Source: Phycisphaeraceae bacterium (lineage in GTDB: Bacteria > Planctomycetota > Phycisphaerae > Phycisphaerales > UBA1924). Taken from it: a stretch of 64,000 nucleotides of DNA. The notes beneath the pieces were generated by a model, which had not been told where the DNA came from, searched no databases, and was given only the letters and a program-made list of their open reading frames with translations. The DNA is taken from positions 620,001-684,000 of the forward strand of contig JACKHB010000002.1 in assembly GCA_020639195.1 (NCBI GenBank), read 5' to 3'. The translations under genes and the position numbers were made by a program. Below, in pieces: positions 17,560 through 26,723 of the stretch; positions within the stretch are counted from its first letter, which is position 1; each line of letters begins with the position of its first letter.

Positions 17560-18408
17560 ATGCATCCGATCGTCTCCACGCAGTGGCTCGGCGAGCATCT
17601 CGAGGACCCGCGCGTCGTGATCGCGGACGTGCGTTGGGTTCCCGGGGGACCAGACGCGGGGCGCGCTTCGCACATCGCGCGCCGGATCCCCGGCTCGATC
17701 TTTGTCGATCTCGACGTGGACCTCGCCGACGTTCCACCGGACCCGGCCGACGGCGGACGCCATCCCCTGCCCCATCCCGACGACATCGCCTCTCGCCTCG
17801 CGGCGCTTGGTATCGGCGCCGATTCGATCGTGATCGCGTACGACACCGTCTCGGGGGGGATCGCCGCCAGACTCTGGTGGATGCTCCGGTGGATCGGGCA
17901 CGAGGACGCCGCGATTCTTGACGGCGGGCTGGCCAAGTGGATGCTCGAGCGAAGGGCCGTCGAGTCCGGCCAGCCGGCACGTCCGACGCCCGCCGAGCAT
18001 GCCATCATTCCAAATCCGGACTTCTCGATGGTCATCGACAAGAAAGGTGTGCTCGAAGCGCTCCGAAACGGCATCCCCGTGCTCGACGCCCGGGCCCCGG
18101 GCCGCTTCCGGGGAGAAAACGAGCCGCTCGACCCGGTGGCCGGCCACATCGCTGGGGCCGTGAACGCGCCGTTCGCAGAGAATCTCGATCGTCAGACGAT
18201 CGAAATGCAATCCCCAGAGCAGCTCGCGGCACGGTTCCGAGGCCTTGGAGTGAAGGATCGCGCGATCTGTCAGTGCGGATCAGGGGTCACGGCGTGCCAC
18301 AACATCCTCGCCATGGAACTGGCGGGATTCCCCCTCCCAAAGCTTTACGTGGGTTCGTGGAGCGAGTGGTGCCGCGATCCCGACACGCCCAAGGCCACGG
18401 GTGCCTGA
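17560..18408 (+). CDS. Sulfurtransferase (two-domain rhodanese, thiosulfate/3-mercaptopyruvate type)
   Basis: The 282-residue product has two rhodanese domains. The first contains IVIAYDTVSGGIAARLWWML and lacks an active Cys, as expected. The second carries the active loop CGSGVTAC with catalytic Cys239. The CGSGVT loop points to the mercaptopyruvate sulfurtransferase type rather than the CRKGVT of thiosulfate sulfurtransferase. It transfers sulfane sulfur, probably to cyanide or thiols. It ends immediately before the convergent coiled-coil gene stop. Confidence 0.9.
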   Translation: MHPIVSTQWLGEHLEDPRVVIADVRWVPGGPDAGRASHIARRIPGSIFVDLDVDLADVPPDPADGGRHPLPHPDDIASRLAALGIGADSIVIAYDTVSGGIAARLWWMLRWIGHEDAAILDGGLAKWMLERRAVESGQPARPTPAEHAIIPNPDFSMVIDKKGVLEALRNGIPVLDARAPGRFRGENEPLDPVAGHIAGAVNAPFAENLDRQTIEMQSPEQLAARFRGLGVKDRAICQCGSGVTACHNILAMELAGFPLPKLYVGSWSEWCRDPDTPKATGA

Positions 18409-19806
18409 TCAGCCTTGCGACTCCGGCCAGGGCGCCGAATCGAGCGCTCGCTGAACCCGCTGCTGCTCAACCCGGATTGCCTGAAGCCGCGCCGAGGCGC
18501 CGTCGGTCTCGGACCTCAGCGAACGAACCACCGCGCCCGCATCGACGAGCGCCTGCAGGAGCTCCTCGATGCGACCCGCCTGCTCGGCGCCCTTGGCGAC
18601 CAGCTCCGGATCGAGCGCATCGGCCAGCCTGGTCACCTGTTCGGACCGGCCCGACAGCAGTCGCTCGAGGCTCGTGATGGAATCGGCCAACGGTCCGATC
18701 TGCTCGGCCAGCGCGCCGCGTCGGCGCTCGAGCCCCTCGATCCATTCGGTCGCCTCGATCACGAGATCTCCGAGGATCTTCTGCGCGCGATCGGCCTGCG
18801 ACCGCAACGACTCGGCCTGGCGCGATGCGAACTCCGCCCGGTCGAGCAGTGACGCGCCGCGCGCGACGATCGCCCCGAGGCTGCCATCCTTCGGGCCCTC
18901 GTGATCGTCCTGGCGCGGGTCGCTCCCCAGCAGATCAACACCCCTCCGGATCAGCACGGTCAGGCCCGTGATGATCGGACCAGAAGCGGCCCCCAAGTGG
19001 TCCTTGATCTGGGCGACGCGGGCGTCGAACGCGGCGTTGAGCCGCTCCAGCCGCGCATCGAGCGCATCGCCGTGCTCTCCGGCGCGAGACTCCAGCGGCG
19101 CCAGCCTCGCCTCGAGACGCTCGATCGCGACGACGGCCCGCTCCGCGAGTTCGGTCAGCCGCTGATCCAGCCCCGAAACGGTTCCGTCGGCGCGTTGTTC
19201 GGCGTGATCTATCTTGGCTTCGATCGCTTCGAGCGCGCTGACGAGCCTGCCGGCACGATCCGACTCGAGCTCATCGATCCGCGCACTGAACGATGCCTCC
19301 AGCTCCGAAGCCCGCCGCTCGGCCTGCCCGAGCCTGGCCTCGATCGCACGGGTCAGAGCGGCCACCTGTTCAGCCTGCTTCGCCTCGCGCTCCCCCACCG
19401 CCGCCTCGGCGCTGTCAAGCAGCGTCCGCACCCGTCGCTCGAGGGCTTCGAGCCGCTCCCGCGTCAGCTTGGAGATCCGCTCGTCCACACGCTCAGCGCT
19501 GACCGCCTGCTCGCCCGCCCGGTCGAGAACGGTTTGGGCCTTGGAAACACGATCCTGCAGAGCCTTGGCGATCGCGCCCGCGCGCTCGGCGATGAGTCGC
19601 AACTCCGCGATGGTCGATCGCGCGGCGCCGCCCGCCCCAGCCGCCTCTTCCGCCGTCTCCTTGAGTCTGCCACCCTCTCCCGACACTTGCTCCATCAGAT
19701 CGCGGAGCGTGCGCGAGTAGTCCTCGAACGCGCGCTGGTCGATCACCCGCGGCGTCAGGAACACCTCTTCGATCACCGGATGGCCGGTCGCGTCCTGCGT
19801 CGGCAT
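18409..19806 (-). CDS. Long coiled-coil protein of unknown function
   Basis: The 465-residue product begins MPTQDATGHPVIEEVFLTPR and contains near-continuous heptads rich in Ala, Glu, Arg and Leu (ERLEALERRVRTLLDSAEAA, RVAQIKDHLGAASGPIITGL and others). It has no signal peptide, and a short hydrophobic stretch (GPIITGLTVLIRRGVDLL) is amphipathic rather than membrane-spanning. It may be a structural or polar-localisation protein. No enzyme motif is visible. It is convergent with the sulfurtransferase gene, the stops adjoining, and divergent from the pseudouridine synthase gene. Confidence 0.75.
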   Translation of the reverse strand: MPTQDATGHPVIEEVFLTPRVIDQRAFEDYSRTLRDLMEQVSGEGGRLKETAEEAAGAGGAARSTIAELRLIAERAGAIAKALQDRVSKAQTVLDRAGEQAVSAERVDERISKLTRERLEALERRVRTLLDSAEAAVGEREAKQAEQVAALTRAIEARLGQAERRASELEASFSARIDELESDRAGRLVSALEAIEAKIDHAEQRADGTVSGLDQRLTELAERAVVAIERLEARLAPLESRAGEHGDALDARLERLNAAFDARVAQIKDHLGAASGPIITGLTVLIRRGVDLLGSDPRQDDHEGPKDGSLGAIVARGASLLDRAEFASRQAESLRSQADRAQKILGDLVIEATEWIEGLERRRGALAEQIGPLADSITSLERLLSGRSEQVTRLADALDPELVAKGAEQAGRIEELLQALVDAGAVVRSLRSETDGASARLQAIRVEQQRVQRALDSAPWPESQG

Positions 19807-19873
19807 GACCCTCCCCAACGAATCCGTTCAGAGTACACCCGCGGCCGGGACCTCGACACCGACTTCGGCATGG

Positions 19874-20914
19874 ATGCCGATACGATTGCCCGTGACCGCT
19901 CCCAACAAAGATATCGTGCACTCGCCCCCCGCGGGAATCCGGCTGCACCACTTTCTCGCCGCGGCGGGAGTGGCCTCTCGCCGGGCCTGCGAGCAGCTGA
20001 TCCGCGAGGGCGATGTCCGCGTCAATGGACGCGTCGTTCGGACCCTTCCCGCATGGGTGGACCCCGAGATCGACCGAGTGGAGGTGGACGGCAAGGCCGT
20101 CGCCACTCCCGACAAGCTCGTCTACATCATGCTCAACAAGCCCAGGCGGTCCCTGACCACGACTCAAGGCGAGGCCGGCGATGTCCGCAAGATCGTCTCG
20201 GATCTGGTGGAACACCCCTTGGCGGCCCGGCTCTATCCCGTTGGCCGGCTCGACTACGACACCATGGGCCTCTTGCTCCTGACCAACGACGGCGAGTTTG
20301 CCAACCGCCTGACCCACCCACGCTACGGCGTGCCCAAGACGTATCACGCCGTGGTCGGAGGCTCGCTGGAAGACGACCGGGTTGCCGAGATCAAGAAGGG
20401 GATCTATCTCGCGAATCGGCGGGAGGGTCGCACCCTGGGCGCAGTTCGGACCGGCCGAGTTGATGTCTCGATCATCAAGCGAGACCGCGACCGCACCGTG
20501 CTTGAGATCACCCTGCGGGAGGGACGCAACCGCGAAGTGCGACGACTGATGGCCGCGGTTGGTTGCCCCGTCAAGCGTCTCGAACGCGTGGCCGTCGGGC
20601 CCGTCCGACTCAGCGGTGTCCCCCGAGGCGGCTGGCGAGAATTGACGCGAGAGGAGGTCCGGTCTCTCAAGCGGGCGACGCGTGTCGGGGGCGGTGAACA
20701 ATCTGTCGGAACTGGTGCGCAGGCTGGCCCGCGTTCTTTGCAGCGCCAGAAGCCCGGCCCCGGTCGGTCTGCGAGGCCCACAACGTCGTCCAAGCGGTCG
20801 ACTTCCAAGGGCCGGCCCGGCTCAAAGCCCAAGGTGGCGGGCAAGGGACCGATAACCAACCGGCGCAATCCCCGCACTTCGAAACCCAGCAATCGTCGAA
20901 GCCGCCACGGCTGA
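19874..20914 (+). CDS. rluB: 23S rRNA pseudouridine synthase, RluB/RsuA family
   Basis: An S4 RNA-binding domain (LHHFLAAAGVASRRACEQLI) is followed by the catalytic RsuA-type motif PVGRLDYDTMGLLLLTNDGE with the active Asp of GRLD. The family ending EGRNREVRRLMAAVGCPV is present, and a basic Ser/Lys/Arg-rich tail extends about 70 residues. RluB converts a uridine in helix 89/90 of 23S rRNA to pseudouridine. The start is taken at ATG 19874; a GTG at 19892 is a plausible alternative. The basic tail is longer than in E. coli RluB. Confidence 0.9.
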   Translation: MPIRLPVTAPNKDIVHSPPAGIRLHHFLAAAGVASRRACEQLIREGDVRVNGRVVRTLPAWVDPEIDRVEVDGKAVATPDKLVYIMLNKPRRSLTTTQGEAGDVRKIVSDLVEHPLAARLYPVGRLDYDTMGLLLLTNDGEFANRLTHPRYGVPKTYHAVVGGSLEDDRVAEIKKGIYLANRREGRTLGAVRTGRVDVSIIKRDRDRTVLEITLREGRNREVRRLMAAVGCPVKRLERVAVGPVRLSGVPRGGWRELTREEVRSLKRATRVGGGEQSVGTGAQAGPRSLQRQKPGPGRSARPTTSSKRSTSKGRPGSKPKVAGKGPITNRRNPRTSKPSNRRSRHG

Positions 20915-20950
20915 GGCCTACTCTCGGGGTTCCCCATCGGGCCGCCTCGG

Positions 20951-21385
20951 ATGGAGCCAGCCCCGCCCATGGAATCCGCTGTCCACACGGAATTCTCGAT
21001 CTACCTCGCGCACCGGCCCGGAGAGTTGGCCGGTGTGCTCGAGGCCGCGGCCGCCTCTGGGATCGAGATCACCGCCGTGAGCGTGAGCGACCAGACGCAG
21101 CGCGGGCTTGTCCGTCTGATGGGCCAGCCCGAGGAGCGCCTGCGCGAGGTGCTCGAGTCGCTCGTGGAGGCGGGGGCGGGTCCCATGCTTGAGCAGCCGG
21201 TGCTGGTGATTCCATTTGACAACCGGCCGGGCCTGTTCAGGGACGTCGCGGCCAACCTCGCTCTAGCGGGCGTCAACGTCGTGTACGCCTACGGCGCCCC
21301 GGCGATCAACGGGCTTCCCGGCCGCTGCGTCTTCCGGGTCAGCGACGTGGACAGGGCCATGGCCACGCTGGGCTCGATGGCGTGA
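20951..21385 (+). CDS. Tandem ACT-domain protein
   Basis: The 144-residue protein consists of two ACT modules: FSIYLAHRPGELAGVLEAAA and VLVIPFDNRPGLFRDVAANL, each with the typical beta-alpha-beta start and a Pro-Gly turn. Free-standing double-ACT proteins bind small ligands, usually amino acids, and act as sensors or regulators. The start at 20951 or the in-frame ATG at 20969 is equally possible. It lies just upstream of the decayed nuoB. Confidence 0.85.
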   Translation: MEPAPPMESAVHTEFSIYLAHRPGELAGVLEAAAASGIEITAVSVSDQTQRGLVRLMGQPEERLREVLESLVEAGAGPMLEQPVLVIPFDNRPGLFRDVAANLALAGVNVVYAYGAPAINGLPGRCVFRVSDVDRAMATLGSMA

Positions 21386-21523
21386 GCGAGTGGACCCGCG
21401 CCCGCGACGCTCGGTTGAATTCTCCGGCATCGGGCGTATCAGTCAACCAGGGGCCAGCCAAGGGCGACGAGGCGGCCGCACGCTCATGCGGCGGCACCAT
21501 CCTCGACGGCGCGGTCTCCGCGC

Positions 21524-22054
21524 GTGGTGACGGCAAGGCTCCGCCATGCAGCCTGGGCTGATGCGGTTCGCCACCAATTTGCTGCTGGGATCGAGTCATG
21601 GCGATCGATCGCATCCGGAATTGGTGACGGTGACCTGGCACGCGTTGGCGCGCGTGAGGTCGCGGAGCTTGCAGCCCGGGCAGGCGGACCGACGCTGGTC
21701 GTCGCCGGACGGACGAGCATCAAGATGTTGCCGGTTCGTCAACGGATCTACGAGCAGATGACGTCGAGCCGAAGTGGGTCATCGTCCGCGCGACGGCGGA
21801 CCGCCTCCACGGGCGGCGTCTTCGATACCTACGCAACGGTGCAGGGCTGCGACCAGTTCATCCCGGTGGATGTATACGTTCCGGGCTGTCCACCCCGCCC
21901 CGAGATGCTGATCGAGGGCGTCATGGCGATCCAGCGCCACATCGACAACGAGGGGCTCCCTCCCAAGGGTCCCGACGGCAAGCGCGTGCCGCTGGGCATC
22001 GCGATCGAGCCGACGTTCCGCCCCCGACCGCAGCCGATCAGCGTGGGACGTTGA
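21524..22054 (+). pseudogene. nuoB: Decayed nuoB (complex I FeS subunit) with several compensating indels
   Basis: The C-terminal half is clearly NuoB: GGVFDTYATVQGCDQFIPVD and VDVYVPGCPPRPEMLIEG. The N-terminal half retains only pieces in different frames: MRFATN near 21561, TGCTGC (Cys-Cys) at 21580-21585 one frame off, GDLARVGA, VVAGRTSIKMLPVRQRIYEQ, and EPKWVI in another frame near 21765. The segment tgctgc-t-gggatcgag-tcatggcg looks like the normal Cys-Cys-Gly-Ile-Glu-Phe-Met-Ala with one inserted and one deleted base. Only one of the four Cys ligands of cluster N2 (VPGC) is read in frame. The gene stays open because the indels compensate. Decay may begin upstream, near 21490. Sequencing error is a less likely alternative. 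Confidence 0.7.
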
Positions 22055-22101
22055 CCACACGCGCGGGGTCGGGCGACCGGCGCCGGGCGTAGGAACGCCC
22101 G

Positions 22102-23556
22102 ATGTGGCTCCTGCAGTGGCACATCCTGTTCCTGCTGATCGACTGGGTGATCCGGGTCGTCATGACCTTCGTGATCATCATGCGCCGCCGGCCCCTGACC
22201 GTGTCGCTGACGTGGCTGGCGGTCGTGCTGTTCCTGCCCGAGGTCGGGCTGTTCTTCTATCTGCTCTTCGGGGAGGCCCGGCTCGGCCGCCGCCGCCTGC
22301 GGGTGTATCGCGAGGTCAGCGACGGGTTCTTCATCCGCGCCATCGAGCTGTGGAACGAGCGTGAGCGTGCCTGGATCCCACAGGACCAGGCCAGAGCCCC
22401 GATCGCGCGGTTCGGGACCGCCGTCTGCGGGCTGCCGCCGCTTCGCGGCAACGACCTCACGCTCATCGGACCCGCCGATGAGTTTCTCCTCTCTCTGATC
22501 GAGGACATCGATCACGCCGCCGACCACGTCCACATCCTGACCTACATCTGGCAGCACCCCGGCGCCGCGGAGGCCGTGGCCCGGGCGCTGATCCGGGCCG
22601 CAGGGAGGGGCGTTGAGTGCCGCGTGCTGGCCGACGGCGTGGGGTCGCGCCCGTTCTTTGCTGGCCGGCTGGACAACCAGATGCGTGACGCGGGCGTGAG
22701 GGTGATCGAGGCCCTGCCCGTCGGCCCGATCCGCTTCCTGTTCCGGCGGCTCGACCTGCGGAATCACCGGAAGATCGCCGTCGTCGATGGGCGCATCGGC
22801 TACTGCGGCAGCCACAATCTCACCGACGCCACGTTTGGAACCCGAGGGCGAGACCCCGTCGGACCGTGGATCGATGCGACGATGCGCGTCGAGGGCCCCG
22901 CGGCGCAGGCGCTCCAGATGGTCTTCCTGCGCGACTGGGCCATGGAGTCGGAAGAGCAGTTGGGGTCGATCGATCGGTATCTGCCGCGACTGAGCGATCT
23001 CCGCGACGGCGGGGCAGTGCAGGTCCTGCCATCGGGTCCGGGCGCGGAGCCCAGCGCCATCTCCCAGGCGATGCTCACGGCGTTCTTCAGCGCTCGGCGC
23101 GAGCTCGTGCTCACCACGCCGTACTTCGTGCCCGGCGAGGGAGGATTTGGCGCGCTGCAGGCCGCGGCGCGCCGGGGCGTGGACGTCACCATCGTCCTGC
23201 CGGCACGGAACGACTCGAGGCTCGTGGCCGCGGCGGCGCGGTCCTACTACCTCGACCTGCTCGAATCGGGCGTCCGCGTGATGCACTACCGCCCCGCGCT
23301 GCTGCACTCCAAGACGATCACCGTGGACGGCGAGCTGTCGATGATCGGCTCGGCCAACTTCGACACCCGCAGCTTCTCGCTGAACTTCGAGGCCACCATG
23401 CTCGTGTACGACGCCGACGCGACCTGCGCGCTGCGCGAGCTCCAGCAGACGTACATCCGCGACGCGATCGAGCTCAGGGCCGAGGACTGGCGCCGCAGGC
23501 CCAGGCACCGGGTCTTTCTCGACAACGCCGCCCAGATGCTCAGCCCGGTTCTGTAG
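22102..23556 (+). CDS. cls: Cardiolipin synthase, phospholipase D superfamily
   Basis: The 484-residue product begins with two membrane helices (LFLLIDWVIRVVMTFVIIM and LTVSLTWLAVVLFLPEVGLF). Two HxKxxxxD motifs follow: NHRKIAVVDGRIGYCGSHNL near residue 220 and LHSKTITVDGELSMIGSANF near residue 400. These are the catalytic HKD pairs that make cardiolipin from two phosphatidylglycerol molecules in the inner membrane. Its 3' end overlaps the convergent MBL-fold gene by 17 bases. Confidence 0.95.
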   Translation: MWLLQWHILFLLIDWVIRVVMTFVIIMRRRPLTVSLTWLAVVLFLPEVGLFFYLLFGEARLGRRRLRVYREVSDGFFIRAIELWNERERAWIPQDQARAPIARFGTAVCGLPPLRGNDLTLIGPADEFLLSLIEDIDHAADHVHILTYIWQHPGAAEAVARALIRAAGRGVECRVLADGVGSRPFFAGRLDNQMRDAGVRVIEALPVGPIRFLFRRLDLRNHRKIAVVDGRIGYCGSHNLTDATFGTRGRDPVGPWIDATMRVEGPAAQALQMVFLRDWAMESEEQLGSIDRYLPRLSDLRDGGAVQVLPSGPGAEPSAISQAMLTAFFSARRELVLTTPYFVPGEGGFGALQAAARRGVDVTIVLPARNDSRLVAAAARSYYLDLLESGVRVMHYRPALLHSKTITVDGELSMIGSANFDTRSFSLNFEATMLVYDADATCALRELQQTYIRDAIELRAEDWRRRPRHRVFLDNAAQMLSPVL

Positions 23557-24478
23557 GCCCAGCCTGGCCGTCGCCGCGCGGCTCGTCTGGCGCGCGCCAG
23601 ATATCGCCCAACGCCGTGCCCACGATGCGGGGCGACTGGTCCCCGGCCGCGGAAAACAGCCTGGCCAGCGGCTCTTCCGGATGCTCGTCGCTGAGCGGGA
23701 AGGTCGAGTGGTGCACGGGCATGAGGAACCGCCCGGGCACGCGCGTGAACATGTCCCACACCTGCTCGGGCGTTGCGTGCTGGTGTTCCCATGGCTCGTA
23801 GGCGCCCACGCCGAACACCGACAGATCCACGTCGCCGACCCGATCGAATGCTTCGGTCTGGGCCGTGTCGCCCACGACCAGCACCCGGCGCGGCCCGGCA
23901 CGCAGCAGGTACGAGTTGCACGCGCGCCGACGGTCGAGGGCGAACCGCGCGCCCCAGTGCCGGGGACGCATCGCCGTGAGGCTCAGCGGGCCGAGGGCGA
24001 TCTCATCCCCGTGCGCCAGCTCGACAACCCGCCGGAAGCCCCCGGGGATGAGGCGAGACGTCCGGCGGGGCGTCACCACGGTGATCTCGGGGCGCGCGAG
24101 CCGCTCGAGCGTTGGCCGGTCGAGGTGGTCGAAGTGCGCGTGCGTGATGAGGATGAGGTCCAGCGGCGGGAGATCCTGGGCCAGTTCCGGGACGGGGGTC
24201 TGGCGCGACAGCCCCAGCACCCGCCGGCCGATCCGGAGCCCGATCCGATCCGAGAACACCGGATCAACCAACACCCATCGGCCGTCGATCGCAAGCAGCG
24301 TGCTGGCGTGCCCCAGCCAAGACGCCGCGAGCGGATGCACCTCGCGCGCCGATCCCGACGACAGGGTCGGCCCGTCGCTGCGGTTGCGCAGCGACGCCAT
24401 GATCTCGCGCGGGTAGCGGCGCAGACCGGAGCGGATGATGCGGCTCAGCGCGGGCCGCAGCCCACCGGGAGACGCCAT
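23540..24478 (-). CDS. MBL-fold metal-dependent hydrolase (NAPE-PLD/UlaG-like)
   Basis: The 312-residue product contains the metal-binding motif HAHFDHLD and later His/Asp ligands (VVGDTAQTEAFDR and MPVHHSTFPLSDEHPEEP). This pattern is closest to the N-acylphosphatidylethanolamine phospholipase D-like/UlaG group. No signal peptide is seen. The start is taken at ATG 24478; one ten residues further upstream is also open. Convergence with cardiolipin synthase hints at phospholipid metabolism, but this is inference. Confidence 0.8.
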   Translation of the reverse strand: MASPGGLRPALSRIIRSGLRRYPREIMASLRNRSDGPTLSSGSAREVHPLAASWLGHASTLLAIDGRWVLVDPVFSDRIGLRIGRRVLGLSRQTPVPELAQDLPPLDLILITHAHFDHLDRPTLERLARPEITVVTPRRTSRLIPGGFRRVVELAHGDEIALGPLSLTAMRPRHWGARFALDRRRACNSYLLRAGPRRVLVVGDTAQTEAFDRVGDVDLSVFGVGAYEPWEHQHATPEQVWDMFTRVPGRFLMPVHHSTFPLSDEHPEEPLARLFSAAGDQSPRIVGTALGDIWRAPDEPRGDGQAGPTEPG

Positions 24479-24524
24479 CTCTAATGGTATCGACGGCGCG
24501 GCGGGCACACTCCCGCGGCAAGGA

Positions 24525-24677
24525 TCAGCGGCGCTCGTCGGCGACGTTGAGCGTCCGCCCCAGCGCCCGCTTGCGATTGATCATCTTCCGACCGTTCTTG
24601 GTCTTCATGCGGGCGCGGAATCCGATGGACCGCTTGCGCTTGATGCGGCTGACGCGCTTGGGGTAGTGGGTAGACAT
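24525..24677 (-). CDS. rpmH: 50S ribosomal protein L34
   Basis: The 50-residue basic protein begins MSTHYPKRVSRIKRKRSIGF and contains the L34 core GFRARMKTKNGRKMINRKRA. The longer open frame to 25100 is not part of it. L34 is a component of the large subunit. Normally rnpA (RNase P protein) follows rpmH; here the next gene on this strand is an MBL hydrolase, so the rpmH-rnpA pair is broken. It diverges from rnc across a 301-base gap. Confidence 0.97.
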   Translation of the reverse strand: MSTHYPKRVSRIKRKRSIGFRARMKTKNGRKMINRKRALGRTLNVADERR

Positions 24678-24978
24678 GGCTGAGGCTCCGGCGGTCTCTT
24701 GGTCCGGCGAGATCGGCCCGGCCGGGTCGATTCGGGCTGCAAGCCTAGCCCCGCCTCCCGGCCCCAGCCACTGGATTCCCGTTGCCCCACGCCCGATGCA
24801 TCCTGTAGACTGCGGTGTCCGGATTCGAGTCGGGCGGGTGTCGCCCCGGCGGCCTCGGCCGCGCTGGCTCTCGGGTCGTCGAGCGGTGTGCCGACCCGGG
24901 AGCGATCGCGCCCGGAGCCTCGGAGAGTCAGGGTCGTTCCCTGGATACGGCGGCATCGCGCCCCGCGGGGAGTGCGCG
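24678..24978. other. Intergenic region between rpmH and rnc
   Basis: This 301-base divergent gap holds the promoters of both genes. Open frames cross it on both strands but have no family resemblance. Only a weak -10-like TAGACT (24805-24820 area, plus strand) was noticed. No clear -35, riboswitch or RNA gene was identified. Confidence 0.5.
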
Positions 24979-25713
24979 ATGGTCGAAGACGCGGCGATCG
25001 AAAGGGCCGAGCGGATCCTCGGGCACACGTTCCGGGATCGGAGCCTGCTCGCCCAGGCCCTCGTGCACGCCTCACGCACGGATTCGCGCCTCGCCTCCAA
25101 CGAGCGGCTCGAGTTCCTGGGCGACGCCGTCCTGGGCCTGGTGACGTGCGAGGAGGTCTTCGGTCGTTATCCGGACCTGCTCGAAGGGGAGATGACCAAG
25201 ATCAAGTCGCTGGTCGTCTCGCGTGAGAGCTGCGCCCGCATTGCCCGCACGCTCGACCTCGAGTCCCTGCTGGTGCTGGGCAAGGGCATGCAGGGCCAGC
25301 ACCAGTTGCCGGGCTCGCTCGCCGCGGCGGTGTTCGAGTCCGTTATCGCGGCGATCTACCTCGATGGCGGGTTCGAGGCGGCCACGCGGTTCATCCGTCC
25401 TCTGATTGGTCCGCTCATCGCGCGGGCCGAGCGCAGCGGGCATCAGCAGAACTTCAAGAGTCTTTTGCAGCAGCACGCGCAGAAGATGGAGCTTGACTCG
25501 CCGCAGTACCGTGTGCTGGATGAGAAGGGGCCGGATCACGCCAAGTGCTTCAAGGTGGCGGTGGAGATGGGCGACCAGCGGTTCGAGCCGTGCTGGGGCC
25601 CGAGCAAGAAGCAGGCCGAGCAGCACGCGGCGCGGACGGCGCTCGAGGCGCTGGGCATCCTCGCCGAGGGCGAGAGGGGTGAATTGGTCGTCGTCGAAGA
25701 CGGCGCGGAGTAG
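24979..25713 (+). CDS. rnc: Ribonuclease III
   Basis: From the ATG at 24979 the protein is 244 residues. The RNase III signature NERLEFLGDAV spans residues 41-51, with Glu and Asp ligands for the metal, and a second acidic site lies in SLAAAVFESVIAAIYLDGG. A double-stranded RNA-binding domain follows (NFKSLLQQHAQKMELDSPQY and KKQAEQHAARTALEALG). It processes rRNA precursors and structured mRNAs. Longer in-frame reading to 24676 is rejected because those residues are low-complexity. A perfect hairpin lies about 90 bases downstream. Confidence 0.95.
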   Translation: MVEDAAIERAERILGHTFRDRSLLAQALVHASRTDSRLASNERLEFLGDAVLGLVTCEEVFGRYPDLLEGEMTKIKSLVVSRESCARIARTLDLESLLVLGKGMQGQHQLPGSLAAAVFESVIAAIYLDGGFEAATRFIRPLIGPLIARAERSGHQQNFKSLLQQHAQKMELDSPQYRVLDEKGPDHAKCFKVAVEMGDQRFEPCWGPSKKQAEQHAARTALEALGILAEGERGELVVVEDGAE

Positions 25714-25803
25714 GGGGAGCAGGGAACGATCTCGGCACTCGGCCGCAAACGCTTTCACCCTCGGGTTCGGCCTCTTGACGTCCGCGGCGCCGCCAGCAAA
25801 CAA

Positions 25804-25828
25804 CGACCCCGGCGCATGGCCGGGGTCG
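25804..25828. terminator. Bidirectional hairpin between rnc and prepilin-like gene
   Basis: CGACCCCGGC and GCCGGGGTCG form a perfect ten-base-pair stem with a five-base loop, located between two convergent genes. There is no T-run, so it may be a non-canonical or Rho-assisted terminator. Confidence 0.6.
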
Positions 25829-25856
25829 CACGAGAAACGCACATTCGGGCTCCGGC

Positions 25857-26723
25857 TCACCCGGGCAGGCGGCGGCGGAACGCGAAGTCCAAGCGTGTCG
25901 AGAACCAGACCTCGGGCTCGATGCGGTAGTACCCCGAGTGGCCGTCGAGGAACCCAACGACGCCCATGTTGATGTCGCCGAACTCACCCACGACGCGGTA
26001 CTCGTCGCTGCCCTGACGGGCGTCGCCGGTCTGGACGACGTCCACGGTCTGGTCGTACAGGAAGGCGAACTTCGCGGTGTTGTAGTCTGTGGCGAGGCGC
26101 ATTCGGCGCATGCCCTCTTCGTAGAGTTTGATCCCCGGAGGCCAATTCTCGTAGTTTCTCATGTAGTCCCACCACTTCATGTTGGCGTGGTAGGACGTGC
26201 CGACATCGTCGTAGCAGCTCATGATGTAGTCAGGGTCGGGCCACGCCCGCTGGTTGGTCCGCTGGTCGCCGGGGGACTTGCACACGGGAATCTGAACGTC
26301 GTCTCGGTGGTCGTCGGGGAACGGGGCGATCGTGCCGTTGGCGCGCTCGGCGTGCTTGGCCCACTTGCTGTCGTCGTCCAGATACGGATTCAGCGGGCGT
26401 TGGCTCGGCGGATGATCGAAGACGCCACCGTACGCGTTCTTCCAGAACAGATCGTTGTACTTGCCGGCGTAAATCCATGTGTCCCAGGCGTATCCGCCGG
26501 TCTTGCGTCCAAGGCGCATCGGCACGTTGCCGTCCCAGTCGTGCTGGTAGGCGAGCGTAGAGTGCATGATCTGGCCGACGTTGCTCGTTGAGAGGACGAT
26601 GCGAGCGCTCTTGCGCGCGCCGGCGAGCGCGGGCAACAGAATCGCGATGATGACCGCGATGATGGCGATCACCACCAGCAGTTCGATCAGGGTAAAGCCG
26701 TTCCCGCGCGACGACCTCCGCAT
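25857..26723 (-). CDS. Prepilin-type N-terminal cleavage/methylation domain protein
   Basis: The 288-residue product begins MRRSSRGNGFTLIELLVVIA, the classic prepilin-peptidase signal with cleavage after Gly and Glu at +5. The mature part is Trp/Tyr/Asp-rich with Cys-containing loops and ends GFLDGHSGYYRIEPE, the loosely conserved DGH element of this large planctomycete family. These are probably secreted or surface proteins exported through the type II-like machinery. The start at 26723 is chosen because it leaves the canonical short basic leader. It is a single gene, not in an operon. Confidence 0.85.
   Translation of the reverse strand: MRRSSRGNGFTLIELLVVIAIIAVIIAILLPALAGARKSARIVLSTSNVGQIMHSTLAYQHDWDGNVPMRLGRKTGGYAWDTWIYAGKYNDLFWKNAYGGVFDHPPSQRPLNPYLDDDSKWAKHAERANGTIAPFPDDHRDDVQIPVCKSPGDQRTNQRAWPDPDYIMSCYDDVGTSYHANMKWWDYMRNYENWPPGIKLYEEGMRRMRLATDYNTAKFAFLYDQTVDVVQTGDARQGSDEYRVVGEFGDINMGVVGFLDGHSGYYRIEPEVWFSTRLDFAFRRRLPG

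Noticed and set aside
21524..22054. Intact divergent nuoB
   Set aside because: The pieces of NuoB lie in several frames and three of four cluster ligands are missing in frame, so it is treated as decayed.
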